NCBI GenBank assembly: GCA_017428545.1
Contig: JAFRQR010000020.1
Span: 348,389-412,388 of the forward strand
Reading direction: 5' to 3'
From: Clostridiales bacterium
GTDB taxonomy: Bacteria > Bacillota > Clostridia > Saccharofermentanales > Saccharofermentanaceae
Length of the DNA stretch: 64,000 nucleotides
Translations under genes and position numbers: made by a program
In this document: positions 43,101 to 52,752 of the stretch, in pieces
Position numbering within the stretch: position 1 is the stretch's first letter
How the letters are laid out: every line of letters begins with the position of its first letter
Notes under the pieces: generated by a model
What the model was told of the DNA's origin: nothing
What the model saw: the letters and a program-made list of their open reading frames with translations, nothing else
Database searches by the model: none

Positions 43101-46100
43101 GCATTGGTACCAAGGGCCTTGGTGATCGTCAAGGAACCGAGATCCAGAGTAAACTTGTTGATGAGCTCCACTTCAGCAGTTCCATTCAAGGTTACAGTCG
43201 CGCTGCCATTTGTTCTACTGTTGACTGAATCAAATGTGTAACCGGAGATAGAGATATTTGTTGTCTTCTCTGTAACGACATATTCGCCAACAGGAAGATT
43301 ATCAAACACCTTGGAAGATCCGGCATCAACGGTGAAGAAGACTTCTGCGGTATCAAATGTCTTCTCATCTGCCTGCAGGAACTTTCCTTCGCTGTTCTTT
43401 ACGGAGAACTCGAATGTTCCTGTTAAATCAGCATTTTTGTCATCCTTAGCGGTCTTAGAAACAGTCAACGTTCCTAAATGTTTCCGGTAATTATTTACCA
43501 GGTCTGCCTGTGCTGTTGTATTCTTCGTAACACTGGCATTTGCTTCTGTAGTGCTTCCTGATGTAAGGAAGTCATAGCCTGTTACATTTACTGTCGCTGT
43601 ATCCTCAGTAATCGTATATGTATCAACAGGAATATCTGTAAATTCCATAAAGTCTCCGGCCATGATCTCGAAGAAGACTTCTCCTGTATTAAATGTCTTC
43701 TTGTCTACCTGGAGGTACTGGCCATTACTGTTCTTTACAGAGAAGTAGAATGTTCCGTTAACGTCCTTATTGCTGTCATCTTTTGCAGTCTTTGAAACGA
43801 TCAGGACACCCTTCTGCTGAGTATATGCATTAGATACAGTTGCGGATCCGTCTTTTGCAGAAACTGTCAGTTCAACTGCACCCTCACCTGCAACTACCAG
43901 ATCGTAGCCGGAGATCTGAGCTGCGCCATTTGCATCGGTGCCATTCTCAGTCACGGTATATGTGCCGAGATGCAGATCGGTCAGGGTCTTTGTCTCGCCA
44001 GCCTTCAGCTTGAATGTCTCACTGTAGCTGTTCGGACCGGTAACTGTGAACTCGAATGTCTTATTCGCTTCACTTGCCGGTGCGCCTGTAACTTCCTTCT
44101 TAACAGTCAGGCTACCGAGGATCTCTGTGTAAGCATTCGTGATTGTTACTTCTACATCCAAGTCTGCTGTCGTCAGTTCGACAGCACCTTCACCGGATAC
44201 AGCCAGTGTATAGCCTTTGATCTGAGCTTTGCCCATTGCATCGGTGCTGAGCTCGGTCACGGTATATGTGCCGAGTGGCAGGTCGGTCAGGGTCTTTTGC
44301 TCACCGGCCTTCAGATCGACAAAAGTGATGTATCTGTTCGGACCCATTACTGCGAACCGGAATAACTTATCCGCCGCACTTGCCGGTGCGCCGTTTACTT
44401 CCTTTTTAACTGTCAGGCTTCCGAGGATTTCTGTAAAGTCATTTGTTACTGTTATAGTAGCAACATCGTTTGGAAGAACTTTGACAGAACCGCCGCCTGT
44501 TACAGAAAGATAGTAGCCGGAAATCGCGGCACCGTTCTCATCTTCGGTTACTGTGTAAGTACCCGGAATAAGATCAGTTAATGTTTCAGATCTGGCACCG
44601 GTTATCTGTACTGTCGCGCTGTAGCCGTTCGGGCCGGTTACTGTAAATGTATAAGTCTTTGAAGCAGCTGCACGAGGAGCATTGGACCCCAGAGCCTTGG
44701 TGATCTGCAAGGAACCAAGCTGCATTTCGTACTTATTTGTGAGCTTTGCATTTACATTGATGAGATTGACGACATTCGTCTCGACAGTCGTTGTACTTAT
44801 GCTCTGTAAGAACGTATAACCAGAAACGTCGGCAGATGAAGTATCTTCCGTTATGGTGTACTTACCAATAGGAAGTTCCGGGAAGACAGTCGGCGTACCG
44901 GTTGTTACGGTAAAGAAGTATTCAGAGTCACCAAAAGTCTCCTTATCCGACTGCAGATACTTGCCCTTACTGTTCATTACCGAGAATTTAAATGTTCCGT
45001 CAACAGTATTGTTATAGTTGTCGATTGCCTCCTTGATTACGGTAAGCTGGCCGACATCAAAAGTGAACTTATTGTTCAGGGCGGCGGAAGAAGTGCCGTC
45101 CTTAGCGATAGTGGCAGATACGGTTATGTCACTGTCATCGATCAAGAATGTATAGCCATCGATATTTACTTTATCTGTGTTCTCGGCAATCGTATATTCT
45201 CCGACAGGGAGATTAATGAATTCCTTCGTCTCTGATGTATCTATCGAAAAGAACACTTCAGTAGCAGCAAAGGTCTTCTCATCTGCCTGGAGGTAAAGAC
45301 CGGCGCTGTTCTTAACAGAGAACAGGAATGTGCTGATAACGTCCCGGTTCTTATCGTCGATCGCAGTCTTCGTAACTTTAAGTGTCCCGACATCCTGCTT
45401 GTAATAGTTGATCAGCTCTGCTTTCACATCGCTGTCCTTGGATACTGTCTTTTCAATATGATAGATGCTGGTATCCATTCTGAACGTATAATCTGCAATA
45501 TCGACAGAGCTCAGATCTTCCTGAATCGTATACTCATCAACAGGAAGCTTCTCAAATACGACAGATGAACCTGAAGCTACACTAAAGAAGTATTCATCTG
45601 TACCAAAAGTCGTCATATCATCCTGCAGATAAAGACCGGCATCGTTCTTGACTGAGAAACTGAAAGTTCTATTCAGATCATTTCCATTGTTGTCTTTTGC
45701 AGTCTTCGATACTGTAAGACGGCCGACATCCTTAGTGAAAATGTTTGTCAAAGTAACTGTCGAATTGGCAGTTGTGGTCTTTGATACTTTTCCTGCTACG
45801 CTTGTAACGCTTGTGAGGGCGTTATATGTATAACCGGGAACGTTAATGGAATCAGTTTTCTCTGTGATCGTGTAATCACCTACAGGAAGATCCGTAAACG
45901 TCTTTGAAGATCCGGCTTCAACGCTGAAGAAAACTTCAGTGCCGCCAAATGTCTTCTCATCAGACTGGAGATACTGGTTCTTGCTGTTCTTTACAGAGAA
46001 CTCGAATACACCTGCTACATCAGCAAAGTTGTTATCCTTTGCGATCTTGGCAACAGTAAGAGAGCCGAGATCCTGAATGAAGTTGTTGATCAACTTAACT

Positions 46101-49100
46101 TCAACAGTTGTATCCTTGGCTACCGTCACTGAATCAGAAGTTGTACTGCCTGTTGATGTAAATGTGTAACCTTCAACAGAGATAGAATCCGTTTTCTCTG
46201 TTACTGTATATTTTCCGACAGGAAGTTTTTCGAAAGGTGTATAGGATCCTGCTTCAACAGTGAAGAATACTTCTGTGGTGTCAAAAGTCTTCTTGTCTGC
46301 CTGCAGGTACTGACCCTTGCTGTTCTTAACGGAAAACTCGAAAGATCCGGATACATTCGTATTGTGATTATCCTGAGCCGTCTTTGTTACTCTGAGTTCT
46401 CCGACATCCTGCGTGTACTTGTTTACCAGCTCTGCATTAGTATTACCATTCTTGGTTACTTTACCGAGAACCGAGTATTTACTATCGGTAGAGTTAAATG
46501 TATAGCCGGTAACGCTTACGCTATTAAGATCCTCTGTGACATTGTAATTGTCGACAGGCAGATTATCAAAGGTCATACTCTCGCCGTCGCTGATAGTAAA
46601 GTAATGAATGGTATTACCAAACGAACCGTCAGCCTGCAGATAACCTCTCATCGGGGTGGAAATCGTGAACTTGAATGTTCCTTCTACGGAATTGCCATTG
46701 TTATCCGTCGCAGTCTTCTTGACGGTCAAAGAACCGCGATCCATCGTGAATCTATTGTCCAACGTGAAATCAGTATTGGCTTTCTTGGTTACATCAGCCT
46801 TTCCGCTAGTAATACTGCTGGCTGCCTCAAAGGTATAACCATAAACAAACAAATCATTTGTTTTTTCTGTGATCGTATATTCGTCAACAGGAATGTCCTT
46901 AAATTCAACCGTTTCGTCCGTGCCGATTGTAAAGAAAACTTCCTTAGCACCAAACGTCTTCTTATCGGCCTGTAAGTACTGACCTGCGCTGTTCTTAACG
47001 GAGAACTCATAATAGTAGTTTATAGTTGTATTATTATCATCTTTCGCAGTCTTTTTGACTGTAAGAGTTCCCAAAGGTGTATACGAGTCCGTATAAGCAA
47101 CTGTCGTCGGATTTCCGGAATCAGTGCTTACGGAATCAAGAGTCGCCTCATCGCTATCCTTTTTCGCGCCGCCGTCCACTTTGTAGCTGACTTCTTCGAG
47201 CTTGTATCCGTCGAGAGAATACAAAGTCTCGGTGACCGTATACTGTGTCTCAGCATCCGGGACGGTAATAGGAGTTGTCAGTTCATAGATTCCGGTCGTG
47301 GGATTCTTCGTGAAATCCTTACCCAGTTTATAGACTTTGGTAAAAGCACCGCCGTCGGTTACGGTGAATGTTAATCCGTTGAGGTCTTCTTCCGTAACGT
47401 CGCCTTCGATGGTCTTGGTGATGGTCATGTAACCCGGGACCTGGATCTTATTAAAGAAAGCACCGAGATCGAATCTGGTATTAACGACATCGACCCAGTC
47501 AGTAGAAGAGCCCCAGGTACCGTTTTTATCGTACTGGATAAGATGGCTGTCATCCGCACCGATCATGGTAACGGACTGCATCTTGAACTTGATCACGCCC
47601 GTATCGGAAACATATGCATTTAAGCATACATCGATATGACCGGCTGAATTCTTGATGCCGGAAAGAGACTTCGACGGATCTTCCGTAATTCTGAAATAGA
47701 AGTTATTGCCCACCGCTGTTACATTGTGAGGATCCGAGGGTGTATTCTTGACAAAAGTAACCGTCGGGAATTCCATGTAACTGGTGTCCTTTACCTTGAC
47801 AGTCGATTTTTGTCCTACAGGAGTACTGAAAGTGTCATCTGTATACTCCTGCCAGAAGAACTGATAGTCTCCTTCTTTAAAAGCAACTGAATTGTCGACA
47901 TAAGGAGCGATATGGTCTTTGTCGGCATATTTCGTCGTAAAGCCTTTACGGGCAACGAAGTGCATCTGGCCTTCGCCTTCGCTCTGCTGGCTCTGGCTGT
48001 TACCGCCGTAAATATAGTGATATTCGCATTCGTTCTTTACATTACCGTTTACGACAAGCCAGCCGGCACAGGGGTTTCCGGTAAGTTTCACCTTTACATT
48101 CCGGTTATTCTTATCACCTGCAAGACAAAGGAACGTTCCGGCATTACTTGAGATGGTAATGTCATTGGATCCCGTGATATTCCAGATAAGTTTCTGGGCG
48201 ATCTCCTTATCGACATAAGCATTATGCGAAGACTGGTTGCCGCTATATGTCGTTACTGAAGCATAGGAATCGTAATCGTGGACCCCGGTAGATGCCGCAG
48301 AAGCATAAAGCGGAGAATCCTTTGCATATACGCTGACCTTACCGAGAGTAATGGCTTCTTTCTTCGCAGAAGTGAAAACGATGACCGTACTGGATCTCTT
48401 ATTGATATCCAGATGATGACCGTTCGGTTCTTGTGCCCATGCTCTTAAGAGATTTTTGAATTTCGCATCGTCCAAATTGATATAGACGACTTTGTTATCG
48501 TACTTGGGATCATCGATGTTGATCGTAGTGATGAATCCGTTTACGGAAACAAGACTGTTATTTGTAGAATCCAGAACGTAGTCTGCATCTCCGGTGCGTG
48601 TGACCATCTCACCGGATTCATCACGTGCATGGTCGATGACCGTGTCGATGCTTTCCTGGATCTCTTTTTTCGTGCGGTATGAATAATTGAATTTCGTCGT
48701 CTGCGCGACATCATCCTGATACTTGATGTATCTGTTCGGATCCATGCCTTCCGAAAGGGTGATACTCATGTTCTCGACAAAAACGTGACCGGTCGATGTA
48801 CGGACTTTACCAAACTTAAGCGAACCCAGCTGGCCGGTGCTTGTGACCTCACCGATAATGAACTGGGCCGTCTTGGCATTGGTCAGGTCGACGTCCGTCG
48901 TGGTATCCACGGTACGACCGTACGAATACGTCGCAAAGGTCGTCTCCATATGCATACTCTGCGTGATCGACTGTGAAACGATACCATAGTCAACCGCGCG
49001 CCCCATGATCGTCGCATAGTTGACCAGATTGGCAGAATCATATTTCGGTTCCGCCGCATAGACCACTTTCTTTTTAGTACCGGGAAGGATGGCAACCGAG

Positions 49101-49159
49101 CCGAGAACTAAAGCGCCTGCTACAACAACTGAAGAAATTCGTTTTATTAAGTTTTTCAT
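40196..49159 (-). CDS. Giant Cna-B/SpaA-type surface adhesin
   Basis: 2987 aa from the ATG at 49159 (GGGTG 5 nt upstream); signal peptide ~1-30. Residues ~30-590 are unlike the repeats; part (~330-420, G-W-L-V-V-N-G-N-V then E-Y-H-Y) resembles choice-of-anchor A/collagen-binding domains. Then about 21 beta-sandwich repeats: one opening domain, ten long (F-S-V-K-N-S-x-G-Q-Y-L-Q-A-D), eight short (F-T-V-T-G-P-N-x-Y-S), two classic Cna-B (K-V-W-D-D-N-N). Each has the Lys-Glu-Asn pattern (V-K-K ... Y-T-V-T-E ... N-x-x-T) for intramolecular isopeptide bonds. C-terminal P/T linker, a last domain and sorting-like end with I-V-K-T-G-D where L-P-x-T-G is expected, helix and R-R-R-R. Confidence 0.9.
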   Translation of the reverse strand: MKNLIKRISSVVVAGALVLGSVAILPGTKKKVVYAAEPKYDSANLVNYATIMGRAVDYGIVSQSITQSMHMETTFATYSYGRTVDTTTDVDLTNAKTAQFIIGEVTSTGQLGSLKFGKVRTSTGHVFVENMSITLSEGMDPNRYIKYQDDVAQTTKFNYSYRTKKEIQESIDTVIDHARDESGEMVTRTGDADYVLDSTNNSLVSVNGFITTINIDDPKYDNKVVYINLDDAKFKNLLRAWAQEPNGHHLDINKRSSTVIVFTSAKKEAITLGKVSVYAKDSPLYASAASTGVHDYDSYASVTTYSGNQSSHNAYVDKEIAQKLIWNITGSNDITISSNAGTFLCLAGDKNNRNVKVKLTGNPCAGWLVVNGNVKNECEYHYIYGGNSQSQQSEGEGQMHFVARKGFTTKYADKDHIAPYVDNSVAFKEGDYQFFWQEYTDDTFSTPVGQKSTVKVKDTSYMEFPTVTFVKNTPSDPHNVTAVGNNFYFRITEDPSKSLSGIKNSAGHIDVCLNAYVSDTGVIKFKMQSVTMIGADDSHLIQYDKNGTWGSSTDWVDVVNTRFDLGAFFNKIQVPGYMTITKTIEGDVTEEDLNGLTFTVTDGGAFTKVYKLGKDFTKNPTTGIYELTTPITVPDAETQYTVTETLYSLDGYKLEEVSYKVDGGAKKDSDEATLDSVSTDSGNPTTVAYTDSYTPLGTLTVKKTAKDDNNTTINYYYEFSVKNSAGQYLQADKKTFGAKEVFFTIGTDETVEFKDIPVDEYTITEKTNDLFVYGYTFEAASSITSGKADVTKKANTDFTLDNRFTMDRGSLTVKKTATDNNGNSVEGTFKFTISTPMRGYLQADGSFGNTIHYFTISDGESMTFDNLPVDNYNVTEDLNSVSVTGYTFNSTDSKYSVLGKVTKNGNTNAELVNKYTQDVGELRVTKTAQDNHNTNVSGSFEFSVKNSKGQYLQADKKTFDTTEVFFTVEAGSYTPFEKLPVGKYTVTEKTDSISVEGYTFTSTGSTTSDSVTVAKDTTVEVKLINNFIQDLGSLTVAKIAKDNNFADVAGVFEFSVKNSKNQYLQSDEKTFGGTEVFFSVEAGSSKTFTDLPVGDYTITEKTDSINVPGYTYNALTSVTSVAGKVSKTTTANSTVTLTNIFTKDVGRLTVSKTAKDNNGNDLNRTFSFSVKNDAGLYLQDDMTTFGTDEYFFSVASGSSVVFEKLPVDEYTIQEDLSSVDIADYTFRMDTSIYHIEKTVSKDSDVKAELINYYKQDVGTLKVTKTAIDDKNRDVISTFLFSVKNSAGLYLQADEKTFAATEVFFSIDTSETKEFINLPVGEYTIAENTDKVNIDGYTFLIDDSDITVSATIAKDGTSSAALNNKFTFDVGQLTVIKEAIDNYNNTVDGTFKFSVMNSKGKYLQSDKETFGDSEYFFTVTTGTPTVFPELPIGKYTITEDTSSADVSGYTFLQSISTTTVETNVVNLINVNAKLTNKYEMQLGSLQITKALGSNAPRAAASKTYTFTVTGPNGYSATVQITGARSETLTDLIPGTYTVTEDENGAAISGYYLSVTGGGSVKVLPNDVATITVTNDFTEILGSLTVKKEVNGAPASAADKLFRFAVMGPNRYITFVDLKAGEQKTLTDLPLGTYTVTELSTDAMGKAQIKGYTLAVSGEGAVELTTADLDVEVTITNAYTEILGSLTVKKEVTGAPASEANKTFEFTVTGPNSYSETFKLKAGETKTLTDLHLGTYTVTENGTDANGAAQISGYDLVVAGEGAVELTVSAKDGSATVSNAYTQQKGVLIVSKTAKDDSNKDVNGTFYFSVKNSNGQYLQVDKKTFNTGEVFFEIMAGDFMEFTDIPVDTYTITEDTATVNVTGYDFLTSGSTTEANASVTKNTTAQADLVNNYRKHLGTLTVSKTAKDDKNADLTGTFEFSVKNSEGKFLQADEKTFDTAEVFFTVDAGSSKVFDNLPVGEYVVTEKTTNISISGYTFDSVNSRTNGSATVTLNGTAEVELINKFTLDLGSLTITKALGTNAPSAAASKTYEFTVTGPNNYSATFELKNGESKTLTDLVLGTYTVTENGTAANGAAQISGYDLVVSGEGNVELTAAEKDKTATVTNAYTQQKGALIVRKTAKDDSNKDITGTVEFSVKNSENQYLQADEKTFGTTEVFFTVDAGTIKEFSDIPVGTYTVTEKTDSISVAGYTFTSTGSTTSVTETVTKGAATEAGLINRFTQDLGSLEITKALGTNAPSAAALKTYTFTVSGPNGYSAIVQIDGAGSETLTDLVPGRYTVTENETDAAISGYDLVVSGGGAVAVVANNVATTTITNSYTEVKGSLTVTKTVTGAPASEADKEFEFTVTGPNNYSETFKLKAGESQTLTDLALGTYTVTENGTAANGAAQISGYTLVVSGEGDVTLTAANKDGFANVTNAYSKDVKGSLTVTKTVTGAPASAFDKEFEFTVTGPNNYSETFKLKNGESKVLSDLVLGTYTIAENGTAADGAAQIKGYTLAVSGDGDVTLTASDNAKTAAVTNTYAETNEKTSVSIQKVWDDNNNQNGDRPASLTVTLSNGQSVVLDDSNAWSATVNDLPKYENGSEIVYSWSEEQVQGYRMSSNVKDQNDPSKTIITNTYDASSVQTSATVKKVWDDNNDAAGLRPSGLVVYLLQNGTQIDTCTLNEQNGWTATVNNLAKYDATNAEYVYSWTEETITVTGYALESATVSDTTTTLTNKYTAPAPVLGSLKIKKALAAGAPTDASSMTYHFTITGTKGYTTTVDIQGEGEVVLDNLELDTYTVTEDTASAAISGYTLSVTNNGATVVINSANQEECVITNTYKKDVQTTPDPTGTTPTGTEPTGTEPTGTKPSGTKPSVESPYSEVQEPSETTPTPTTAPDKKIDSVSIDDKPVSPDDFTEKPDGTVEFSSNTIEGLTLGVHRALIKYNDGTTITIEFEVVSSAGRGRSIVKTGDTAKSNLVPAAAFLSIAVAAVAIVIFRRRRTERDAD

Positions 49160-49308
49160 ACAACACCCTTTTTTTGATAATATCAAAAGCCAGTTTATGA
49201 ACTTTCTGTTAATTAATCAATAGATAGGGCGAATAATCACATAAATTTGTTCAATATGTAAGACAACAGAAATATTTGTCATTTTTTGCGAATAAAACAG
49301 CAGTTCCA

Positions 49309-49406
49309 AAAGCACTCCCCAAAGCACTTTCAGATCATTTTGCTCAAGTACTCTTTACACTTTTGAAAATCGGACTGTATATTTTTCTTTACTTCTCGAA
49401 AAGCAC
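49309..49406. other. Gap with three copies of the AAAGCAC motif
   Basis: In the 324-nt gap between the adhesin and the next gene, AAAAGCAC occurs at 49309 and 49399 and CAAAGCAC at 49320. No open frame here. On the left the start is AT-rich with T-runs (promoter of the adhesin); on the right GC-rich. No other structure seen. Confidence 0.6.
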
Positions 49407-49483
49407 CTGCCGCGCATCACGGACCGGGTCCGACGCGCATTTAGCCGGGCCCGAAACCGCCATCGCAGGCCGCTTTTCGGCAT

Positions 49484-50506
49484 TCACGCGAGTTTGGCGC
49501 CGCCCCACTCGACGAGGACGAATCCTTCACGCTCGGAGATTGCAGGATTCATCGAAGTAAGGTCCTGTTCTTCTAACTCAACATATTCGTCAGATCCGTA
49601 AAAGACCATATTCACACGGACGACCGTATCCGGAATCGGATCAACATTAAGTTTTGCTGCATTTTCATATGTCTCGGTCTGGAATGTAACAATGTTATAT
49701 GGGTTCTCTTCCAGCTGCGGGAGCCAGTACATAATGAAAGCATTCGCTTCCGTGTCAGAAAGACCCAGGTCGGAAAGTGCTTTTTCCAGGAAAGCGGCGG
49801 AATCTTCTCCGCGCACGCAGAAACCCTTAGAAAAGTCCGGCACCGTATTCAGATCTGCTTCCCAGTAGAGATACTCGTACTGACGGCCGTTTGCATCCGT
49901 GAGAACTCCGTCAGCAGAAGTCTTTACGACCCAGCCCGTTTCCTCGTTATACTTCGGATAAGTACAAGTCAGTTCACCGTTCAGATCGAGCTTGACCGTC
50001 GCCTCGCGCTCCTGTTCATCGTAAAGATAGATGATCGGCGCAGCGTAGTGGACTTCAATGATTTCGCCCGGAGTAGTAATAGTATGGAGATAATAGAACC
50101 CGAAAAAACCGAATCCAACTAGGAAAAGCACAAAAAGGAACGAGCATCCAAGACTCACATCCGCTCTATCATTTCTATTGGTGAAGATAATATAAAGAAA
50201 AACAGCAACTCCGGCGAGCAAGATATCTAAGATAACAATGATCTCCGTATAGTATATGTACACACTGTGTTTTTGGGATTCATGGATACTGGGTTCTGCA
50301 TCGTAATATTCTTTACTCGGCCCTATCGAATGTTCACCGGTTATTTCATCGTAATATGTCTCTAAATAAGCATCAACGCATGGGTATATTTTCTTGTACT
50401 CAACGTTACTCTTGATAAAGCTTCCGCCTGTACTGACCATAATCCCGTAAGCCGCCATATCTACCAACAGTATTACAACAAGCCAAATTACGATATACCT
50501 TCTCAT
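49484..50506 (-). CDS. Membrane protein with duplicated external domain (copy 1)
   Basis: 340 aa. Three hydrophobic segments: near 5-25, 80-100 and 110-140, then a ~190-residue soluble domain starting A-P-I-I-Y-L-Y-D-E-Q and ending G-F-V-L-V-E-W-G-G-A-K-L-A. It is a tandem paralog of the next gene: the soluble domains are nearly identical while the membrane parts differ. I do not recognise a catalytic motif. Recent duplication or gene conversion of the 3' part is likely. Confidence 0.8.
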   Translation of the reverse strand: MRRYIVIWLVVILLVDMAAYGIMVSTGGSFIKSNVEYKKIYPCVDAYLETYYDEITGEHSIGPSKEYYDAEPSIHESQKHSVYIYYTEIIVILDILLAGVAVFLYIIFTNRNDRADVSLGCSFLFVLFLVGFGFFGFYYLHTITTPGEIIEVHYAAPIIYLYDEQEREATVKLDLNGELTCTYPKYNEETGWVVKTSADGVLTDANGRQYEYLYWEADLNTVPDFSKGFCVRGEDSAAFLEKALSDLGLSDTEANAFIMYWLPQLEENPYNIVTFQTETYENAAKLNVDPIPDTVVRVNMVFYGSDEYVELEEQDLTSMNPAISEREGFVLVEWGGAKLA

Positions 50507-50553
50507 CTAGTCCACCTTCATTTTGTCATCGCCTTAGAAGTCATCTATCAGGT

Positions 50554-51588
50554 TTATCCGAGTTTGCCGCCGCCCCACTCTACGAGGACGAAACCTTCGC
50601 GCTCGGAGACTGCAGGATTCATCGAAGTAAGATCCTGTGCTTCTAACTCAACATATTCATCAGATCCGTAGAAGACCATATTCACACGGACCACTGTATC
50701 CGGAACCGGATCAACATCCAGCTTCGCCGCGTTCTCATATGTCTCGCTCTGGAACGAGATCACGTTGTATGGATTTTCTTCCAGCTGCGGAAGCCAGTAC
50801 ATAATGAAAGCATTTGCTTCCGTGTCAGTAAGACCCATGTCGGAAAGTGCTTTTTCCAAGAAAGCGGCAGAATCTTCACCGCGCACGCAGAAGCCCTTGG
50901 AGAAGTCCGGCACCGTGTTCAAATCTGCTTCCCAGTAGAGATACTCGTATTGACGGCCGTTTGCATCCGTGAGAACTCCGTCAGCAGAAGTCTTCACGAT
51001 CCAGCCGGTCTCCTCGTTATACTTCGGATAAGTACAAGTCAGATCACCGTTCAGATCCAGCTTGACTGTCGCCTCACGCTCCTGATCATCGTAAAGATAA
51101 ATGATCGGCGCATTGTAATGGATCTCACCGACAATTTTGCCCGGCTGTTTGATGAATTTGTAATAACTCATGCAGACAAATCCGGAGCCGAACAGAAAAA
51201 GGACCAGCCCGACCATGGAAAAAGCGCTCACATACAGTTTGCTGTTCATATAATCACAGATCAGATAAACAAAGAACGCGATTCCGGCGAGGATGACATT
51301 AATGATAGCAAGAATCCCAATGGCGTATATCAGAACACCGCTGCCTCCGACTCTCCTTAAACTAGGCTCATTACTTACAGGTTCAAAATCGTCATACTCT
51401 TCAACACGGGCGGGATTCACATCTGGACCGATTTCAGAATACACCACACTAATGGTGTTGCAGGGATACACTTTTTCGAATTCCTGACCGCGTGTGATCA
51501 GCTCATCGCCGCCAAAAAGCAGGCAATCGAACACCAGCATATTCACAACCAGTATGATAATGCCCCAGACTTTGATATATGTTTTCAT
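50554..51588 (-). CDS. Membrane protein with duplicated external domain (copy 2)
   Basis: 344 aa from the ATG at 51588 (GGAGGG 8 nt upstream); the GTG at 51597 has no room for the site. Membrane segments near 6-27, 82-108 and 112-140, then the soluble domain as in its neighbour (A-P-I-I-Y-L-Y-D-D-Q ... V-E-W-G-G-G-K-L-G). Function unknown. Confidence 0.8.
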   Translation of the reverse strand: MKTYIKVWGIIILVVNMLVFDCLLFGGDELITRGQEFEKVYPCNTISVVYSEIGPDVNPARVEEYDDFEPVSNEPSLRRVGGSGVLIYAIGILAIINVILAGIAFFVYLICDYMNSKLYVSAFSMVGLVLFLFGSGFVCMSYYKFIKQPGKIVGEIHYNAPIIYLYDDQEREATVKLDLNGDLTCTYPKYNEETGWIVKTSADGVLTDANGRQYEYLYWEADLNTVPDFSKGFCVRGEDSAAFLEKALSDMGLTDTEANAFIMYWLPQLEENPYNVISFQSETYENAAKLDVDPVPDTVVRVNMVFYGSDEYVELEAQDLTSMNPAVSEREGFVLVEWGGGKLG

Positions 51589-51770
51589 GCGATCCACCCT
51601 CCTTCATCGCAAAAAGCACTTCACCTATTAGACGATTGCGGATCTATTCTTGTTGCAAAAACTTTTTATACCCTATATTACAATTATATAGGCGCTAGCA
51701 TATAGGCACAAGCATATATATCAAATAGCAGCTTCAAATCAGTGCAGCCGGCATTCTTACTCGATGGTAG

Positions 51771-52439
51771 TTATACCCACTCGAAGTTTTCGAGCCCTGC
51801 GCCGAGCTCAAAGTGATGCTTTACGATCCCCTTGTCAATGCCGGACATCGGCCCGTTTTTATACGTCAGAGACACCTTTCTGCCTTCACCGGAGATATGG
51901 AAATCCTGTTTATTCAGTGCCGTCGGCGCAAGAAGCGCTGCCGCAACACCGTTTTCAAACCACTCCGGTGCTTCGCCCGTATAGCTGCTGACCTGATCTT
52001 TATCCTTGCTCTTATGCGGTACGCCCTGTGTCTGGCCGTGACCTACGGCGATGATGCTTACGATCTTCTTGCCCCGGACCTGGGTTTCCACATATTTTCT
52101 GTTAAAAGTTCCGGCCATCCACCAGGTATTGAGGCCATTCATCTGTGCGTAAAGACACAGGTCAGATCCGGCATATCCGAGCACTTCATCTATGCCTTCG
52201 CGGTCATCTGCCGCCAGAACGAAATAGGTATTTACGCCCGCTCCGCCCAGAACGACTTTACCGATAAAATTCACCGGCGTCTTCTCACTTTCGAGAAGAA
52301 CGATGGAAAGATCGTATTTCTGATTTAACTCATCCACTCTCGATCGAAGAGTGCTTTTCTCGGAGTCAGATAAAGACGTCCCGTCAAACTTTCTGACTGT
52401 GTGCCTCTCGTTCATTGCCTTTTTCAATTGTTCCGTCAT
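51771..52439 (-). CDS. Nitroreductase-family protein
   Basis: 222 aa from the ATG at 52439 (AAGGAGG 6 nt upstream). A-M-N-E-R-H-T-V-R-K-F near 6-16 is the FMN phosphate site; L-N-T-W-W-M near 100-105 and A-P-T-A-L-N-K-Q-D-F near 168-177 (flavin loop) follow. Type of the nitroreductase group with a split central loop. Reduces nitro groups, quinones or related electron acceptors. Confidence 0.88.
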   Translation of the reverse strand: MTEQLKKAMNERHTVRKFDGTSLSDSEKSTLRSRVDELNQKYDLSIVLLESEKTPVNFIGKVVLGGAGVNTYFVLAADDREGIDEVLGYAGSDLCLYAQMNGLNTWWMAGTFNRKYVETQVRGKKIVSIIAVGHGQTQGVPHKSKDKDQVSSYTGEAPEWFENGVAAALLAPTALNKQDFHISGEGRKVSLTYKNGPMSGIDKGIVKHHFELGAGLENFEWV

Positions 52440-52683
52440 ATTTTCCTCCTTAATCAGCAACCCCGATCACTAAATGCCACAAACCCCATTCAATGGGCAC
52501 GCCATTTCTTCCTGCACATTATAGCATTTACATTAATCATATAAAAAGCTCCGGCATGCTTTCGATCTGTAGTCGAATGATCTCTTTCCGTTTCCTTAAT
52601 TCTTTTCTTCATCTGATTCGCCAACAGCTCTGCAGCGTGATATAATGCAGTTATAGGAAATGACCTGTACAATATAGTCGTAG

Positions 52684-52714
52684 TGCAAGGCAACAAAAGT
52701 GCCCGGTTTTTGTT
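52684..52714 (+). promoter_or_regulatory. Leader hairpin of the HEAT-repeat gene
   Basis: After TATAGT (about 52672) the leader starts TGCAAGGCAACA (52684-52695) and folds AACAAAA/TTTTTGTT (52692-52698, 52707-52714). The 12-mer is identical to the leader at 38797. The 313-nt gap from 52440 to 52752 has no other feature I can see. Confidence 0.4.
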
Positions 52715-52752
52715 CCAAAGACAAAAACATCGAAGAAGGAAGCGAATAGAAA

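Noticed and set aside
49484..51588. Assembly duplication
   Set aside because: The membrane portions and many synonymous sites differ, so it is a real tandem paralog, though gene conversion of the 3' part is likely.
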